From Paracoccus sp. DMF-8 (GTDB lineage: Bacteria > Pseudomonadota > Alphaproteobacteria > Rhodobacterales > Rhodobacteraceae): DNA of 64,000 nt. The translations under genes and the position numbers were made by a program. Where the stretch lies: assembly GCF_029309835.1 (NCBI RefSeq), contig NZ_JARJHL010000013.1:38043-102042 (forward strand), written 5' to 3'. Within the stretch, counting starts at the first letter, position 1. Each line of letters starts with the position of its first letter. Under the pieces are notes generated by a model. That model searched no databases, was not told where the DNA came from, and saw only the letters and a list, made by a program, of their open reading frames with translations. Of this stretch, positions 1 to 11,698 are shown piece after piece.

Positions 1-2
1 TC

Positions 3-938
3 GGTCAGGCCGAGGCGCGGGCCAATCTGCGCGTCTTCATCGAAAGCGCCCGGATGCGCGGCAAGGCGATGGACCACACGCTGTTCCACGGCCCGCCCGG
101 TCTGGGCAAGACGACGCTGGCGCAGATCATGGCGCGCGAACTGGGCGTGAATTTCCGCATGACCTCGGGTCCGGTGCTGGCGCGGGCGGGCGATCTGGCC
201 GCGATCCTGACCAATCTGGAAGCGCGAGATGTGCTGTTCATCGACGAAATCCACCGCATGAACCCTGCGGTCGAAGAAATCCTGTATCCCGCGATGGAGG
301 ATTTCGAACTGGATCTGGTCATCGGCGAAGGCCCGGCTGCCCGCACCGTGCGGATCGAGCTGCAACCCTTCACGCTGGTCGGCGCCACCACCCGGCTTGG
401 CCTGCTGACGACACCCTTGCGCGACCGTTTCGGCATCCCAACCCGGCTGCAATTCTACACCATCGAGGAATTGGACCTGATCGTCCGGCGCGGCGCCAGC
501 CTGCTCGGGATCGACGCCGAGGCACAGGGCACGCTGGAAATCGCCCGCCGCGCGCGCGGCACGCCGCGCATCGCGGGCCGTCTGCTGCGCCGCGTCATCG
601 ACTTTGCGCTGGTCGAAGGCGACGGCCGCCTGACCCGCGCGATTGCCGATTCCGCGCTGAACCGGCTTGGGGTCGATGATATCGGGCTGGATGCCGCCGA
701 CCGGCGCTATATGTCGCTGATGGCGGAAAACTACGGCGGCGGGCCGGTGGGCGTGGAAACGCTGGCCGCTGCGATGTCCGAAAGCCGCGATGCCATCGAA
801 GAGGTGATCGAGCCTTTTCTGATGCAGCAGGGCCTGATCAGCCGCACCCCGCGCGGGCGGATGCTGGCCCATCGCGGCTGGCGCCACCTTGGACTGGATA
901 TCCCACGCAGCCAACAGGACGGATTGTTCGATGACTGA
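3..938 (+). CDS. ruvB: Holliday junction branch migration ATPase RuvB (5' partial)
   Basis: RuvB is the hexameric motor that, with RuvA, drives Holliday junction branch migration before RuvC resolution. The window opens inside the gene: 311 residues are visible and about 25-30 N-terminal residues are missing. The frame from base 3 shows Walker [10 protein letters not shown] (bases 90-116), Walker B LFIDEIH (from 234), a GATTR sensor motif and the arginine-rich [13 protein letters not shown] segment, followed by the C-terminal winged-helix region ending GLFDD. The stop overlaps the start of the next gene by three bases, so the two are probably co-transcribed. Identification is secure. Confidence 0.96.
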   Translation, partial: GQAEARANLRVFIESARMRGKAMDHTLFHGPPGLGKTTLAQIMARELGVNFRMTSGPVLARAGDLAAILTNLEARDVLFIDEIHRMNPAVEEILYPAMEDFELDLVIGEGPAARTVRIELQPFTLVGATTRLGLLTTPLRDRFGIPTRLQFYTIEELDLIVRRGASLLGIDAEAQGTLEIARRARGTPRIAGRLLRRVIDFALVEGDGRLTRAIADSALNRLGVDDIGLDAADRRYMSLMAENYGGGPVGVETLAAAMSESRDAIEEVIEPFLMQQGLISRTPRGRMLAHRGWRHLGLDIPRSQQDGLFDD

Positions 939-1365
939 CCTGCCCCCCGAACACGCAGCCCGGATCCGCGACAGCTTTGCCCGCCAGACCATGATGGAAA
1001 CGCTTGGCGCGCAGATGCGGGATCTGGGGCCGGGTCGTGCGGTCATCACCGCGCCGATCCTGCCGACATCGCTGCAACAACATGGCGCGGGCCATGCGGG
1101 GCTGGCCTTTGCCATCGGCGATTCGGCGGCGGGCTATGCCGCCCTGACGGTGATGGACGCCGCGTCCGAGGTGATGACGGTCGAGATGAAGATCAACCTG
1201 CTTTCGCCCGCCCTGGGCGACCGTCTGGTTGCCGAGGGCCGCGTGATCCGGGCGGGGCGCCGCGTCGTCGTGGTCAGCGCCGATATCTGGGCGGAAACGC
1301 AGGGCCAGCGCAAGCATGTGGCGATCCTGCAGGGGACGATGATCCCGGTCGATGCCGGATCATGA
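931..1365 (+). CDS. PaaI-like hotdog-fold thioesterase
   Basis: A 144-residue protein of the PaaI/YbaW-type hotdog family, whose members hydrolyse acyl-CoA or aryl-CoA thioesters in the cytoplasm. Seen here: the HGAGHAG segment in place of the usual HGG motif, followed by the helix [10 protein letters not shown] with its Asp, and the strands MKINLLSPA and VVVVSADIW. The length fits a single-domain hotdog enzyme. The ATG lies within the last codons of ruvB, indicating translational coupling. The substrate cannot be told from sequence; an association with phenylacetate metabolism would be a guess because no paa gene is nearby. Confidence 0.85.
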   Translation: MTDLPPEHAARIRDSFARQTMMETLGAQMRDLGPGRAVITAPILPTSLQQHGAGHAGLAFAIGDSAAGYAALTVMDAASEVMTVEMKINLLSPALGDRLVAEGRVIRAGRRVVVVSADIWAETQGQRKHVAILQGTMIPVDAGS

Positions 1366-1482
1366 CCTGAACGGGACAGCCGCCCCGATGCCCGCCCCCG
1401 ACACCCGCCTGACGGTTTGCGGGATGGAATATCATGGGTGTTTCATGCGGCGGCGCGTCATCCCGTCGCCGCGCGGACCGGA

Positions 1483-1800
1483 TCACTCGACCGGGCGGTG
1501 ACTGGCCAGATGGCTTTCTTCCTGCGCGATGAAATGATCCATCATCAGCCGCCAGACCGCTTCGGCCAGATCGGGGTCCAGACCTTCTTCCGCGGCCATG
1601 CGACGGGCGTTTTCCGCCACCTCATCGACGCGGGACTGGATGCGCGCGGGCAGCCCCTCGCGCGCCTTGATCCGCGCCGCCTCGTCGATCAGCCGAGAGC
1701 GTTCTGCAAGAAGCGCCACCAGCCGCGCATCCAGCGTGTCGATACGCTGACGCAGGCGGTGAAGCAGGGAGGTTGCGGGCAATTCCGGGTAGCTGGTCAT
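1483..1800 (-). CDS. Chorismate mutase, AroQ class
   Basis: A 105-residue all-helical AroQ-type chorismate mutase, which converts chorismate to prephenate for Phe and Tyr synthesis. The N-terminal helix carries LRQRIDTLDARLVALLAERS, with the Arg, Asp and Arg positions typical of the active site, then AARIKAREGLPA and a C-terminal FIAQEESHLA helix. An in-frame upstream ATG at 1851 exists, but the 17 extra residues do not look like this family, so the ATG at 1800 is preferred. The gene stands alone, convergent with the thioesterase gene to its left. The 117 bases between them (1366-1482) show nothing recognisable. Confidence 0.86.
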   Translation of the reverse strand: MTSYPELPATSLLHRLRQRIDTLDARLVALLAERSRLIDEAARIKAREGLPARIQSRVDEVAENARRMAAEEGLDPDLAEAVWRLMMDHFIAQEESHLASHRPVE

Positions 1801-1965
1801 GCCCCTTGGATGCACCGCCACCACCGGTTTTGCAAGTTCTCGATGTGTCAAATCCGCGACACAGGTTAAGCGGATTTTCGCTTATTCATGCTTGCTCTGG
1901 TGCGAATCGGTAAAGAGGCGACAATCGGACTCACCAGACATGCCGCAATGAAAAAGGAGATACGG

Positions 1966-2046
1966 ATGAATCCCGCTGGTGTCGTAATCTCTGTCGGTTT
2001 CGGGCTTGGGCTGGTCCTTGGCGCCACGATTCTGCTGGTGCTGTAA
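1966..2046 (+). CDS. 26-residue single-span membrane peptide
   Basis: ATG at 1966 opens a 26-codon frame, MNPAGVVISV followed by GFGLGLVLGATILLVL, ending TAA at 2044-2046. Nearly the whole peptide is one hydrophobic segment rich in Gly, Val and Leu. A strong ribosome binding site AAGGAG lies at 1954-1959, six bases upstream, and a clean terminator follows at 2087-2118. These signals are what make it credible as a gene. No family is recognised. It may be a regulatory micropeptide for a membrane complex; the adjacent ftsH (convergent, a membrane protease) is the only contextual hint and proves nothing. Confidence 0.55.
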   Translation: MNPAGVVISVGFGLGLVLGATILLVL

Positions 2047-2086
2047 AGGATCCCCCCCCGACAGAGGTGCAGTGACGGACAGGAAT

Positions 2087-2118
2087 AAAAGAACCCCGGC
2101 GCAGGCCGGGGTTCTTTT
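2087..2118. terminator. Bidirectional intrinsic terminator
   Basis: A near-perfect hairpin, AAAAGAACCCCGG, then CGCA, then its complement ending GGTTCTTTT, gives an A-tract on one side and a T-tract on the other. It sits between the 26-residue peptide gene (plus) and ftsH (minus), so it can terminate both. Confidence 0.88.
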
Positions 2119-2134
2119 CGTTTCTGGGTCCGGT

Positions 2135-4033
<1,899 letters not shown>

Positions 4034-4093
4034 AGGCTCTCCTCCGCGGGGTTTGAAAGCTTTGACCTGAAAATAGGGATTCCGGCGCGGTGT

Positions 4094-5339
4094 TCAATGA
4101 GAGAACAGCATTGCGCGGAAATGTCCCAGTCCGCGGATCGGCTGCGCCGCAGGTCCGGCGCCGGTTGCGGGCAGGATGGCGGGGGCCGCGACCAGCCGGT
4201 CGCCCTGCCAGATGCCGGGGGTCGATGCGGCCTCGTCGCGGGTCAGGCCGGGGCGGCGCCAGTCCAGACCGGTCAGCGCATCATGGCCCAGAACGCGCAC
4301 CTCCTGCCCCGGTTGCAGCCCGTCGAGGCGCCAGCGGTTGTCCCAGATCGCGCCGCCATCGGCACCGGCGATGGCGGCGGCGCCGCGCGGCGGCGGCGGG
4401 TTCGCGGATCATCCGCAGGCGGCTGGCGCGGCGTTCCAGAATCACGCCCTCCAGCGTGGTGCGGCCACCGGCACCGACCGCGACCATCGCATGCAGCACC
4501 TCGTCGCGCCGCGCCGGATAGTCGGACCCGGTCATCCAGCGCAGGCCGGTGACCAGGATACGGCGCCGGATTTCTTCGGGGGCGCCCGTGAAATCAGACA
4601 GTTGCAGGGAAATCCGCGCCTGATCCGTCGCGATGTTTTCCGTCGCACGGGCGGCGAACTCCTGCAGCGCAGCGCGCGCCATCGCCAGATTGGCCGCCGT
4701 CTGGCCCAGACTGGCGGCAGGGATATCCAGCGCCTCCAGCGCCTTGCGCATCCGCACCCGCTCATAATCAAGGTTCTGGTTCGAAGGGTCGTCGATCCAG
4801 CGCAGCCCCTGCCCCCGCAGCCAGTCGCGCAGTTCCTGCCGCGACAGGCCCAGCATCGGGCGCAGCCAGACCGTGCCGAAGGCCAGCCGGGATGCCGCCA
4901 TCCCCGACAGCCCGTCGACCCCCGCCCCGCGCCCCAGGCGCATCAGCAGGGTTTCGGCCTGATCGTCCAGCGTATGACCCAACATCACCGCGTCCAGCCG
5001 GTTGCGCGCCGCCCAATCCGACAGCAGCCGCAGCCGCGCCTCGCGGGCCTGCGCCATCAGATTGCCGGGACCGTCCTCCCGCCGCCAATGCAGGGTTTCA
5101 TGGGCCACGCCCAGATCCTGCGCCATCCGCGCGGCGAATCGCGCCTCATCCGCCGATCCGCGGCGCAAACCGTGATCGACCGTCGCCGCCATCACCCGCC
5201 GCCCGGCGGCCCATGCCGTCACCAAATGCAAAAGCGCCGCGGAATCGCCGCCGCCGGATACGGCCACGCCGACCGCCGACATATCGCCCGCCAGCCGGTT
5301 CAGCTCTGTCGAGATCCGACCGGCAAGGTCTGCCGTCAT
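4094..5339 (-). CDS. tilS: tRNA(Ile)-lysidine synthase TilS (2-base deletion)
   Basis: TilS ligates lysine to C34 of the CAU-anticodon tRNA-Ile so that it reads AUA. The N-terminal PP-loop SGGGDSAAL is at residues 29-37, followed by GHTLDDQAETLLMRLGRGAG, typical of the family. The frame breaks at about 4385-4400 in a GC-rich run, and the C-terminal part (GADGGAIWDNRW, then [17 protein letters not shown]) continues in another frame to 4094. The second arm reads GCGGGCGCCCGCC where this arm has GCGGCGCCGCC; combining them restores one frame, so the break is a sequencing error. The start overlaps the cpoB stop as ATGA. Confidence 0.9.
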
Positions 5340-6292
5340 GGCAGTTCCGGCATGGATTCCGCGTCGAAAGCAGCCTCGGGGTCAAGGCTGGCCGCATCAT
5401 CGCCGCCGATGGCGCCGGTGTCCCCCCGATTGCGCGGCGCAGCCGGTTGAGGCCACGCGCCGTTCCGCCTCGGCCGCCTGCGGGGCGGCGGGGAAGCGGG
5501 CCAGAATTTCGAACAGATAATAGCAGCCATCCGCCGGGCTGCCGACCTGCGACATGGCGCGCGACAGGCCCAGCAGGGCATCGGGGGCCTGCGGCCCGTT
5601 GGGGTTCGCGGCGAAACTGGCCAGCCATGCCTCGCCCGCGGCGGGCAGATCGCCCGCGCTGTCCAGCGCGGCACCGCGCAGGAACATCGCCTCTGCCGTC
5701 AGTGGCCCGCCCGCGTGGGATTGCGCGACGGCCGCGAAGAGGTCCGCAGCACGACGAAAGTCACCTTGACCGAGCACCTCCCGGGCCCGGTCGAAATCGG
5801 CTGTCTCTGCTTCGGTCGCAGCCCCCGCCGAAGGGTTCGGGGTGCCCTGCCGCGCCCTGTTCATGCCTTGCTGATCCGAACCCGGCAGCGGCGCGGAACC
5901 GCCCTGCTGCCCCAGATCCGGCGTCGTCAGCGAACCCAGATCGCAGTTCGGCTCCATCTCGCACAGGCGGAATTCGATATCGCCGATGCGGGTGGTGCCA
6001 TCGCGCACGATGCGGTCGATGCGGTTTTGCAACTGCTCGGTCTGGCCGGTCAGTTGCGCCAGCCGCTGTTCCATCGCGTTCATGCGGTCAAAGGCGCTGT
6101 CGCCCCCCGCCGCCGCAAAGCCCGCAGGCCCCGAGGCGACCAGTTCCGACCGCAGCGTTTGCAGATCCGCCGTCAGCCGGCTCAGTTCCGACCGGATATC
6201 GGCCAGCGAGGCCGCCCGGTCCTGCGCATGAGCGCCCGGCGTGGCGCCAGGGCCGCCAGCGCCAGCGCCGAGACCATCAGCAACCTGCGCAT
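5336..6292 (-). CDS. cpoB: Tol-Pal cell division coordinator CpoB/YbgF (two indels)
   Basis: CpoB is a periplasmic TPR protein that links septal peptidoglycan synthesis to Tol-Pal constriction. The gene starts with ATG at 6292 (sharing a base with the pal stop) and a signal peptide MRRLLMVSALALAALA. Next come a coiled coil (LADIRSELSRLTADLQTLRS), a linker, and TPR-like repeats (FDRAREVLGQGDFRRAADLF, then ADGCYYLFEILARFP). One base is missing near 6245 (GGCGCCAG) and one C is extra in the run 5422-5427; correcting both yields a single frame ending PELP. Both arms share these two indels, so they come from the consensus, not from independent reads. Confidence 0.88.
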
Positions 6293-6818
6293 CAGCTACC
6301 GAAGCCCGGGCTGACCACGGTGACGGCGCGGCGGTTTTTGGTAAAGCATTCCTCGGTCGAACAGATGGCCAGCGGGCGTTCCTTGCCATAGCTGACGGTT
6401 TTCAGACGCCCGGCAACGACGCCTTGCGAAATCAGGTATTCCTGCACCGAACTGGCGCGGCGCGCGCCAAGCGCGATGTTGTATTCGCGGGTGCCCTGTT
6501 CGTCGGCATGACCTTCGATCATGGCGCTGAAACCCTGGTTCTGGTTCATCCACTGCGCCTGACGGGCCAGGATGGCGCGCGCCTCGGGCGTCAGGCTGGA
6601 CTGGTCCAGCAGGAAGTTGACGGTGTCGCCGACCTCGGCCTTGAAATATTCCGCCGTGCCCGGACCGCCCAAGACCCCGGTGCCGACCGTTCCAGCCGCA
6701 CCGCCGCCCATCGCATAGGGGTCGTTCACCATGCCCCCTGCGGCTTCGCACAGGCCGCCAGCCCCAGAATCACGGCCAGAGCGGCAAATTTCATCATCTG
6801 TTTCATCGCCATTCCCAT
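6292..6818 (-). CDS. pal: Peptidoglycan-associated lipoprotein Pal (1-base deletion)
   Basis: Pal anchors the outer membrane to peptidoglycan and is the outer partner of TolB. The start at 6818 gives MGMAMKQMMKFAALAVILGL followed by the lipobox LAAC, with the acylated Cys at residue 23. The OmpA-like domain contains MIEGHADEQGTREYNIALG and GARRASSVQEYL, with the Asp and Arg that bind meso-diaminopimelate. The run of five C at 6734-6738 should be six: the second arm has six and reads through as 175 residues. The gene lies 13 bases after tolB and overlaps the start of cpoB. Confidence 0.95.
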
Positions 6819-6831
6819 CGCGATCCCTGAG

Positions 6832-8155
6832 TTACGGCAGCAGCGGGCCCCAATCGGGATCCGAAGCCGCCCCGTCGAAGTTCACAGGTCGCATGTTGCG
6901 CCCGGTAATGTCCACCGAATGCAACCGCGACTGCCCGGTATCGCCCGGAGTGGTGCGCATGAACATCACGACGCGCCCATTGGGGGCCCAGGTCGGGCCT
7001 TCGTCAAGGAACGATCTCCGTCAGCATTTTTTCCTCGGAACCATCCGTGCGCATGACGCCGATATGGAACCGGCCGCCGACCTGACGGGTAAAGGCGATC
7101 AGGTCGCCGCGCGGCGACCAGACCGGCGTGCCGTAGCGGCCATCGCCAAAGCTGATGCGGCGCGGCTCTCCGCCGCCTGCGGACATGATATACAGCTGCG
7201 GGCTGCCCGAGCGGTCGGATTCAAAGACGATCTGCTTGCCGTCGGGGCTGTAGCTGGGCGAGGTTTCGATCGAGGGCGCATTGGTCAGCGCGCGCTGTGC
7301 GCCCGACCCCGCATCCATCTGATAGATATCGGTATTGCCGTTCTGTTCCAGCGAATAGACGATCCAGCGCCCATCCGGCGAAAAGCGCGGCGAAAAGCTC
7401 ATGGTGCCCTGCTGCTGGCCCATCTGGCGGCTGGCAAGCGTGTTCACATCCATCAGCATGACCTGCGGGAAACCCGTGGCATAGGAGGTATACAGCAGCC
7501 GGTTGCCATCGGGCGAAAAGCGCGGGGCCAGCACCAGCGCGGAATCGTCGGTCATCCATTTGATGTTGGCGCCGTCGTAATCCATGATGCCGATGCGTTT
7601 CAGCCGGGCATTTTTCGGGCCGGTTTCCGACACGAATGCCACGCGGCTGTCGAAATAGGGGCCTTCGCCGGTCAGCCGGGCATAGACCTGATCGGCGGCC
7701 TTGTGCGCCGCGCGCCGCCAGTTGCCCGTGCTGGCATCGAATTGCATCCCGTCGCCAAGCGGCTGGCCGGAAAACACGTCGAACAGCCGGAACTTGACCA
7801 CGACCTTGCCGCCCTGAACGCTGACCGCGCCGGTGACCAGCGCCTGCGCATTGATCGCCTTCCAGTCCTCATAGGCGACGGCGGCGTCGAAACCCGCCGG
7901 GCGAGCGATATGGGCGCTTTGCGGAATTTCGCGGAACAGGCCCGTGCCGGTCAGATCGGCCGCGACCAGATCGCGGACCTGCCCGACCATCTGCCCCGCG
8001 CCGCCTTCGTCGAAAAAGGTGATCGCGAAGGGCATCGGTTCGATCACCCCCTCGGTGATTTCGATCCGCAGGGGACCATCCTGCGCCAGCACGGGCGCGG
8101 CCAGACCGAACCCCGTCAGGGCGATGACAGAAGAAAGTAGAAATTGACGCAACAT
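6832..8155 (-). CDS. tolB: Tol-Pal translocation protein TolB (1-base insertion)
   Basis: TolB is the periplasmic beta-propeller that shuttles between Pal and TolA. A signal peptide [20 protein letters not shown] ends at PVLA, followed by the alpha/beta domain and WD-like blades marked by repeated SPDG motifs ([46 protein letters not shown]). An extra base at 7016 breaks the frame after KMLTE. The second arm lacks it and encodes an intact 440-residue protein ending DPDWGPLLP. The gene sits in the tol operon upstream of pal. Identification is certain; the break is a consensus error. Confidence 0.96.
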
Positions 8156-8185
8156 GAATCGGCCCTCTGGCGGTTTGGTTGCAGG

Positions 8186-8694
8186 TTATCGGTTCAGCGC
8201 GGCAAAGGGCAGAGCCCCGATGGCCGGCATTGTCACGAGCAGCGACGTCACGATCACATATTCGGTATCTGTGCGGGAATATCCCCGGCCTGGCGACTGT
8301 CCGGGCATGTCGCGGGCATCCACGATGCCCATCGGCAAGATATAATGTTGCAGCTCGTCTTCGGTCCGGGATGGTTCGGCGCCGTCCTGAACATGGTCAG
8401 GACAGCGGCCAGGCGCGCGACCCGCAGCCCGGTCATGCGGCTGGTTCGCCGCGGCCTGACTGGTGACGCGGATGCCGTCGGGACGGATCAGCCCGCCTGA
8501 TCGGCCTGAAACGCCACATGATACATGCCACCCGGCTGGCGTTTCTGCCCGGCATGTTCGGGATCAGGGACAAAATACCTGCCCACGCATTTCCGGATCG
8601 ACTGCACGGCACTTGCCGCGCCGTCCTGTTGTGCGGCAACAGGCTGCGCGACGGTCGGGGCAGGGCTTGCGATCACGGCCATCCGGTTCCGCAT
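8186..8694 (-). CDS. Possible extra TolA-C/TonB-C-like protein between tolA and tolB
   Basis: Starting with ATG at 8694, five bases after the tolA stop, the frame reads MRNRMAVIASPAPTVAQPV, then QSIRKCVGRYF and MYHVAFQADQAG before a stop at 8488. One added base there (a GG that should be GGG) lets it continue as LIRPDGIRVTSQAAANQP and on to a TAA at 8186, about 169 residues in total. The central part lines up loosely with the TolA C-terminal domain next door (VRFAMAQNGMPEQGSLRMIG, SDAAANQA), suggesting a diverged partial duplication. The C-terminal half, ending in a hydrophobic stretch, is not recognised. Both arms carry the same sequence. Function is unknown. Confidence 0.4.
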
Positions 8695-8699
8695 CCCGC

Positions 8700-10242
8700 C
8701 TACCTCAGCGCCGCGCCACCGCTGGCCCGGAAGTCGATGATGACATCCTTCCAGCGGTTGTATTTTTCCGGCGGCAGCTTGTAGCCGCCGCTGCGGGCCG
8801 CGCAGGCCAGAATGGCCCGGCGCGCGGCCTCATAGGCCTGATTGGCGGCGGCATCCGAACCGCCATCGTGGCCGATCATCCGCAGCGAGCCCTGTTCCGG
8901 CATGCCGTTCTGCGCCATCGCGAAACGCACGGAAACCGTGACGCGGCTGGCCTCGGTCGAGAGGGCGCCACGGTTCCAGCAGGCTTCGACCGCGATGCGG
9001 AAACCGTCCTTTTCGCCCTGGCTCAGCGGCGGGCCGCTGGCAGCAGCGCCACCACCGCCCGAGCCGCCGGAACCGGCCTGTTCGGCAGCCGCCGTTTCAG
9101 CGGCGCGACGTTCGGCGGCGGCAGCGGCCTCGCGGCGTTCGGCCTCTTGCTGACGGGCGCGGGCTTCGGATGCCTGACGTTCAGCCTCTTGTGCGGCGCG
9201 GGCGGCTTCGGCTTCGCGACGCTGTGCCGCCTCGCGTTCCTCGGCGGCGCGGGCTTCGGCCTGTTCGCGGGCGCGGGCTTCTGCCGCTTCGCGTTCGGCG
9301 GCCTCGGCTGCGGCAGCGCGGCGTTCGGCAGCGGCACGGCGTTCGGCAGCGGCCTCGCGTTCCCGCGCCTGATTTTCCTCGGCCTGACGTTGTTCTGCCT
9401 GCCGCTGTTCTGCGCGGCGTTCTTCTGCCGCACGTTCCGCTGCCGCGCGTTCCTCGGCGGCCTCGGCCTCGCGCGCGGCGGCGGCGCGGCGTTCGGCGGC
9501 GGCAGCCTGGTCCTGCTCTTCGCGCTGGCGTTCGGTTTCGCGTTCGGTTTCTGCGCGCCGTTCAGCGGCGGCGCGTTCGGATGCGGCCTGTTCCTCGGCA
9601 CGGGCCAGTGCCGCCTGACGTTCGGCGGCGGCGCGCTCGGCGGCCTGCTGGGCGGCTGCCTGACGGGCGCGGGCCGCCTCTGCCAGACCGGCGGGGCGCG
9701 ATTGCGGGCGCGACGATGTCACCGGCGCCAGCGCCGAACGCGGCGGCGTCACGGTCTGCGGCTGAGCGGGCGTTTCGGGCCGCGATTGCGCCGGCGTCTG
9801 CTGCGGCAGGGCCGCGCCATCGTTGGCCTGATCGGGCTGCACGGGTTGCGGCGCGACGGTCGCCACCTGCTGCGGGCGCGGCGTCGGTTCCAGATCGCTC
9901 AGATCCGGGCGGGCTTCGGGGCGGTCGTCGGGGCTGGCCAGCACCTGCGCCTGCACGTCGGGCGACGGCGGCGACATCGCATCCGGCGCGCCGGTCACGT
10001 CCTCCTCCGACGGCGGGCGGGGCTGCGCGGGGGTCGAGGCGGCGGTTTCCGCCACCGGCCCCGCCCCGCGGCGGCCGCCGCGATCGCCGGAATTCGGCTT
10101 CCGACATGGTCGAAACCGAGGTCATCCGCACGGCCTCCAGCGGCTCGGTGCGAAAGAACACGCCGCCGACCGCGACCCAACCGATCAGCCCGGCATGGGC
10201 AAGCCCGGAAACCCAGGCCCCGATGCGATCCGCGCGATCCAT
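8700..10242 (-). CDS. tolA: TolA, inner-membrane spanning protein (two indels near N-terminus)
   Basis: TolA spans the periplasm from the TolQR motor to TolB-Pal. The start at 10242 (a GTG lies one codon upstream) gives DRADRIGAWVSGLAHAGLIG with one membrane span. A Pro-rich linker and a very long Ala/Glu/Arg-rich coiled coil of more than 200 residues follow (units such as AAAERRAAAEREAEAAEERA). The C-terminal TonB/TolA domain shows FRIAVEACWNRGALSTEA and SVRFAMAQNG. Near 10078-10085 this arm lacks two bases present in the second arm, and both arms lack one base about 30 bases further on, splitting the N-terminus from the rest. Confidence 0.92.
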
Positions 10243-10246
10243 CACC

Positions 10247-10699
10247 CTAGCCGTCCATCCGCGGACCGCCCGAGTCGGTCACCAGCACGATATCGTGGAA
10301 ACCCGCCGCATTCAGCGCGCCCATCACCTGCATGACGCGGGCATAGGGCAGATCGCCCGCCGCGCGCAGATAGATGCGCTGGCTTTGGCGTTCCTGCGCG
10401 ACCGATTGCAGCCGCGTGATCAGTTCGTCTTCCGGGACCTCGGTGGTCATCACGACCAGCGGGCCTTCGGCGGTGATCGACACGGTCAGCGGCTCTTCCT
10501 GTTCCGACGGCACGGGCTGGGCGGCGGTGCGCGGTAGTTCCAGCGGCACGCCGACGGTCAGCATCGGCGCCGCGACCATGAACACGATCAGCAGGACCAG
10601 CATCACGTCGACGAAAGGCGTGACGTTGATTTCGGCCATCGGCTGCGTGCGCCGCCTGCGCCCGCGCCCCCGATCCTTTCTGACGACACCCGCGCCCAT
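10247..10699 (-). CDS. tolR: TolR, proton-channel subunit of the Tol motor
   Basis: TolR, with TolQ, uses the proton-motive force to energise TolA. The 150-residue protein has a short basic cytoplasmic tail, then [20 protein letters not shown], the single membrane helix whose conserved Asp is residue 31. The periplasmic domain has strands [12 protein letters not shown] and the helix [13 protein letters not shown]. The ATG at 10699 lies one base beyond the tolQ stop. An upstream in-frame extension overlaps tolQ and is rejected. The stop is followed within four bases by the tolA start. Confidence 0.96.
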   Translation of the reverse strand: MGAGVVRKDRGRGRRRRTQPMAEINVTPFVDVMLVLLIVFMVAAPMLTVGVPLELPRTAAQPVPSEQEEPLTVSITAEGPLVVMTTEVPEDELITRLQSVAQERQSQRIYLRAAGDLPYARVMQVMGALNAAGFHDIVLVTDSGGPRMDG

Positions 10700-10700
10700 C

Positions 10701-11396
10701 TTATTCCTCGCCCAGCTGGCGCGACAGGATGGTCGAAAACTCGTCCGCAAAGGTTTCGTAATTTCCGGTGATGCGGTCGGCATCCCCCGACAGCTTGTTG
10801 TAGAAGATCACCGCCGGGATCGCCGCCAGCAGGCCAAGGGCGGTCGCGACCAGCGCCTCGGCAATGCCCGGCGCCACCACGGCCAGCGAGGTGTTTTGCG
10901 AAATCGCGATTTCCTCGAACGAATTCTTGATGCCCCAGACCGTGCCGAACAACCCGATGAAGGGCGCGGTCGAACCGACCGTGGCCAGAAAGGACAGCCC
11001 GCGCGTCAGCCGGTCGCTTTCGCGGCCGATCGCCACATTCATCGCGCGGTCGACGCGGGCGCTGGTCCCGGCGATCATGCGCCCGTCATGCGTCTGGCTG
11101 CGCTGCCATTCGCCCATGCCTGCCGCAAAGATCCGCTCGGGCGAGGTCCTGGGGCTGTCGCCGATGCGGTCGAACAGATCGTCCAGCGGCTCGCCCGACC
11201 AGAAATCGCGGTCGAACCGGTCGGCGTCACGCCGGGCCGCGGCAAAGGTGATGAATTTCTGGATGATGATCGCCCAGGCCCAGAAAGAGGCCAGCACAAG
11301 TATCACCATCACGATCTGCACCGTGATCGAGGCGCGCGCGAAAAGCGCGATCACCGAAAAATCCACTGCCTGTCCGGCTGCTGCGACTTGATCCAT
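10701..11396 (-). CDS. tolQ: TolQ, proton-channel subunit of the Tol motor
   Basis: A 231-residue TolQ of the ExbB/MotA family. Three membrane segments are visible: residues about 19-43 (SITVQIVMVILVLASFWAWA), about 140-160 and about 173-195. The second and third carry [20 protein letters not shown] and [20 protein letters not shown], including the conserved Thr and Pro of the proton path. ATG at 11396 is preferred over an upstream in-frame ATG at 11462 because the family starts here. It overlaps nothing upstream; 302 bases separate it from ybgC. Confidence 0.96.
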   Translation of the reverse strand: MDQVAAAGQAVDFSVIALFARASITVQIVMVILVLASFWAWAIIIQKFITFAAARRDADRFDRDFWSGEPLDDLFDRIGDSPRTSPERIFAAGMGEWQRSQTHDGRMIAGTSARVDRAMNVAIGRESDRLTRGLSFLATVGSTAPFIGLFGTVWGIKNSFEEIAISQNTSLAVVAPGIAEALVATALGLLAAIPAVIFYNKLSGDADRITGNYETFADEFSTILSRQLGEE

Positions 11397-11698
11397 TGGG
11401 GTTGCCTGTCCTTTGGGCCGCTGCTGGCTGCGGCTTCTGCCCCGCCCGATAGCAGAGCGCATTTCCGGGGCAAAGCCCGCAACCCGTCAAATCTGCGTCA
11501 ACTTTCGGGGGGTTGTTGCGCCGCCCGGCCAAGGGCGCATGCCGTCACCGGGGCGGCGCATCGCGGGCGGGCGCTGCGGCAAGGGGTTGTGCGGGCTTGG
11601 GAAAACCGGCGCCCCCCTGTCGCGCATCGCCCCGGTCCACCGACCGGATGCGTCGAAAATCCCGGCCGCACGGGGCCGCGATCCATGGACCCGCGATC
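11397..11698. other. Intergenic region between ybgC and tolQ
   Basis: These 302 bases hold no convincing gene on either strand. They are GC-rich and on the minus strand include two TTGACG elements (near 11510 and 11498) that could serve as -35 boxes for tolQ, but no good -10 sequence follows at the usual distance. A tolQRAB promoter here is plausible yet unproven. The same sequence recurs at about 55362-55659. Confidence 0.5.

Noticed and set aside
8463..10250. Long plus-strand frame of 595 codons opposite tolA, rich in Gly, Phe and Ala (and its copy at 56515-58590)
   Set aside because: It is the antisense of the Ala/Glu/Arg-rich coiled coil of tolA; high GC third positions keep the opposite strand open.
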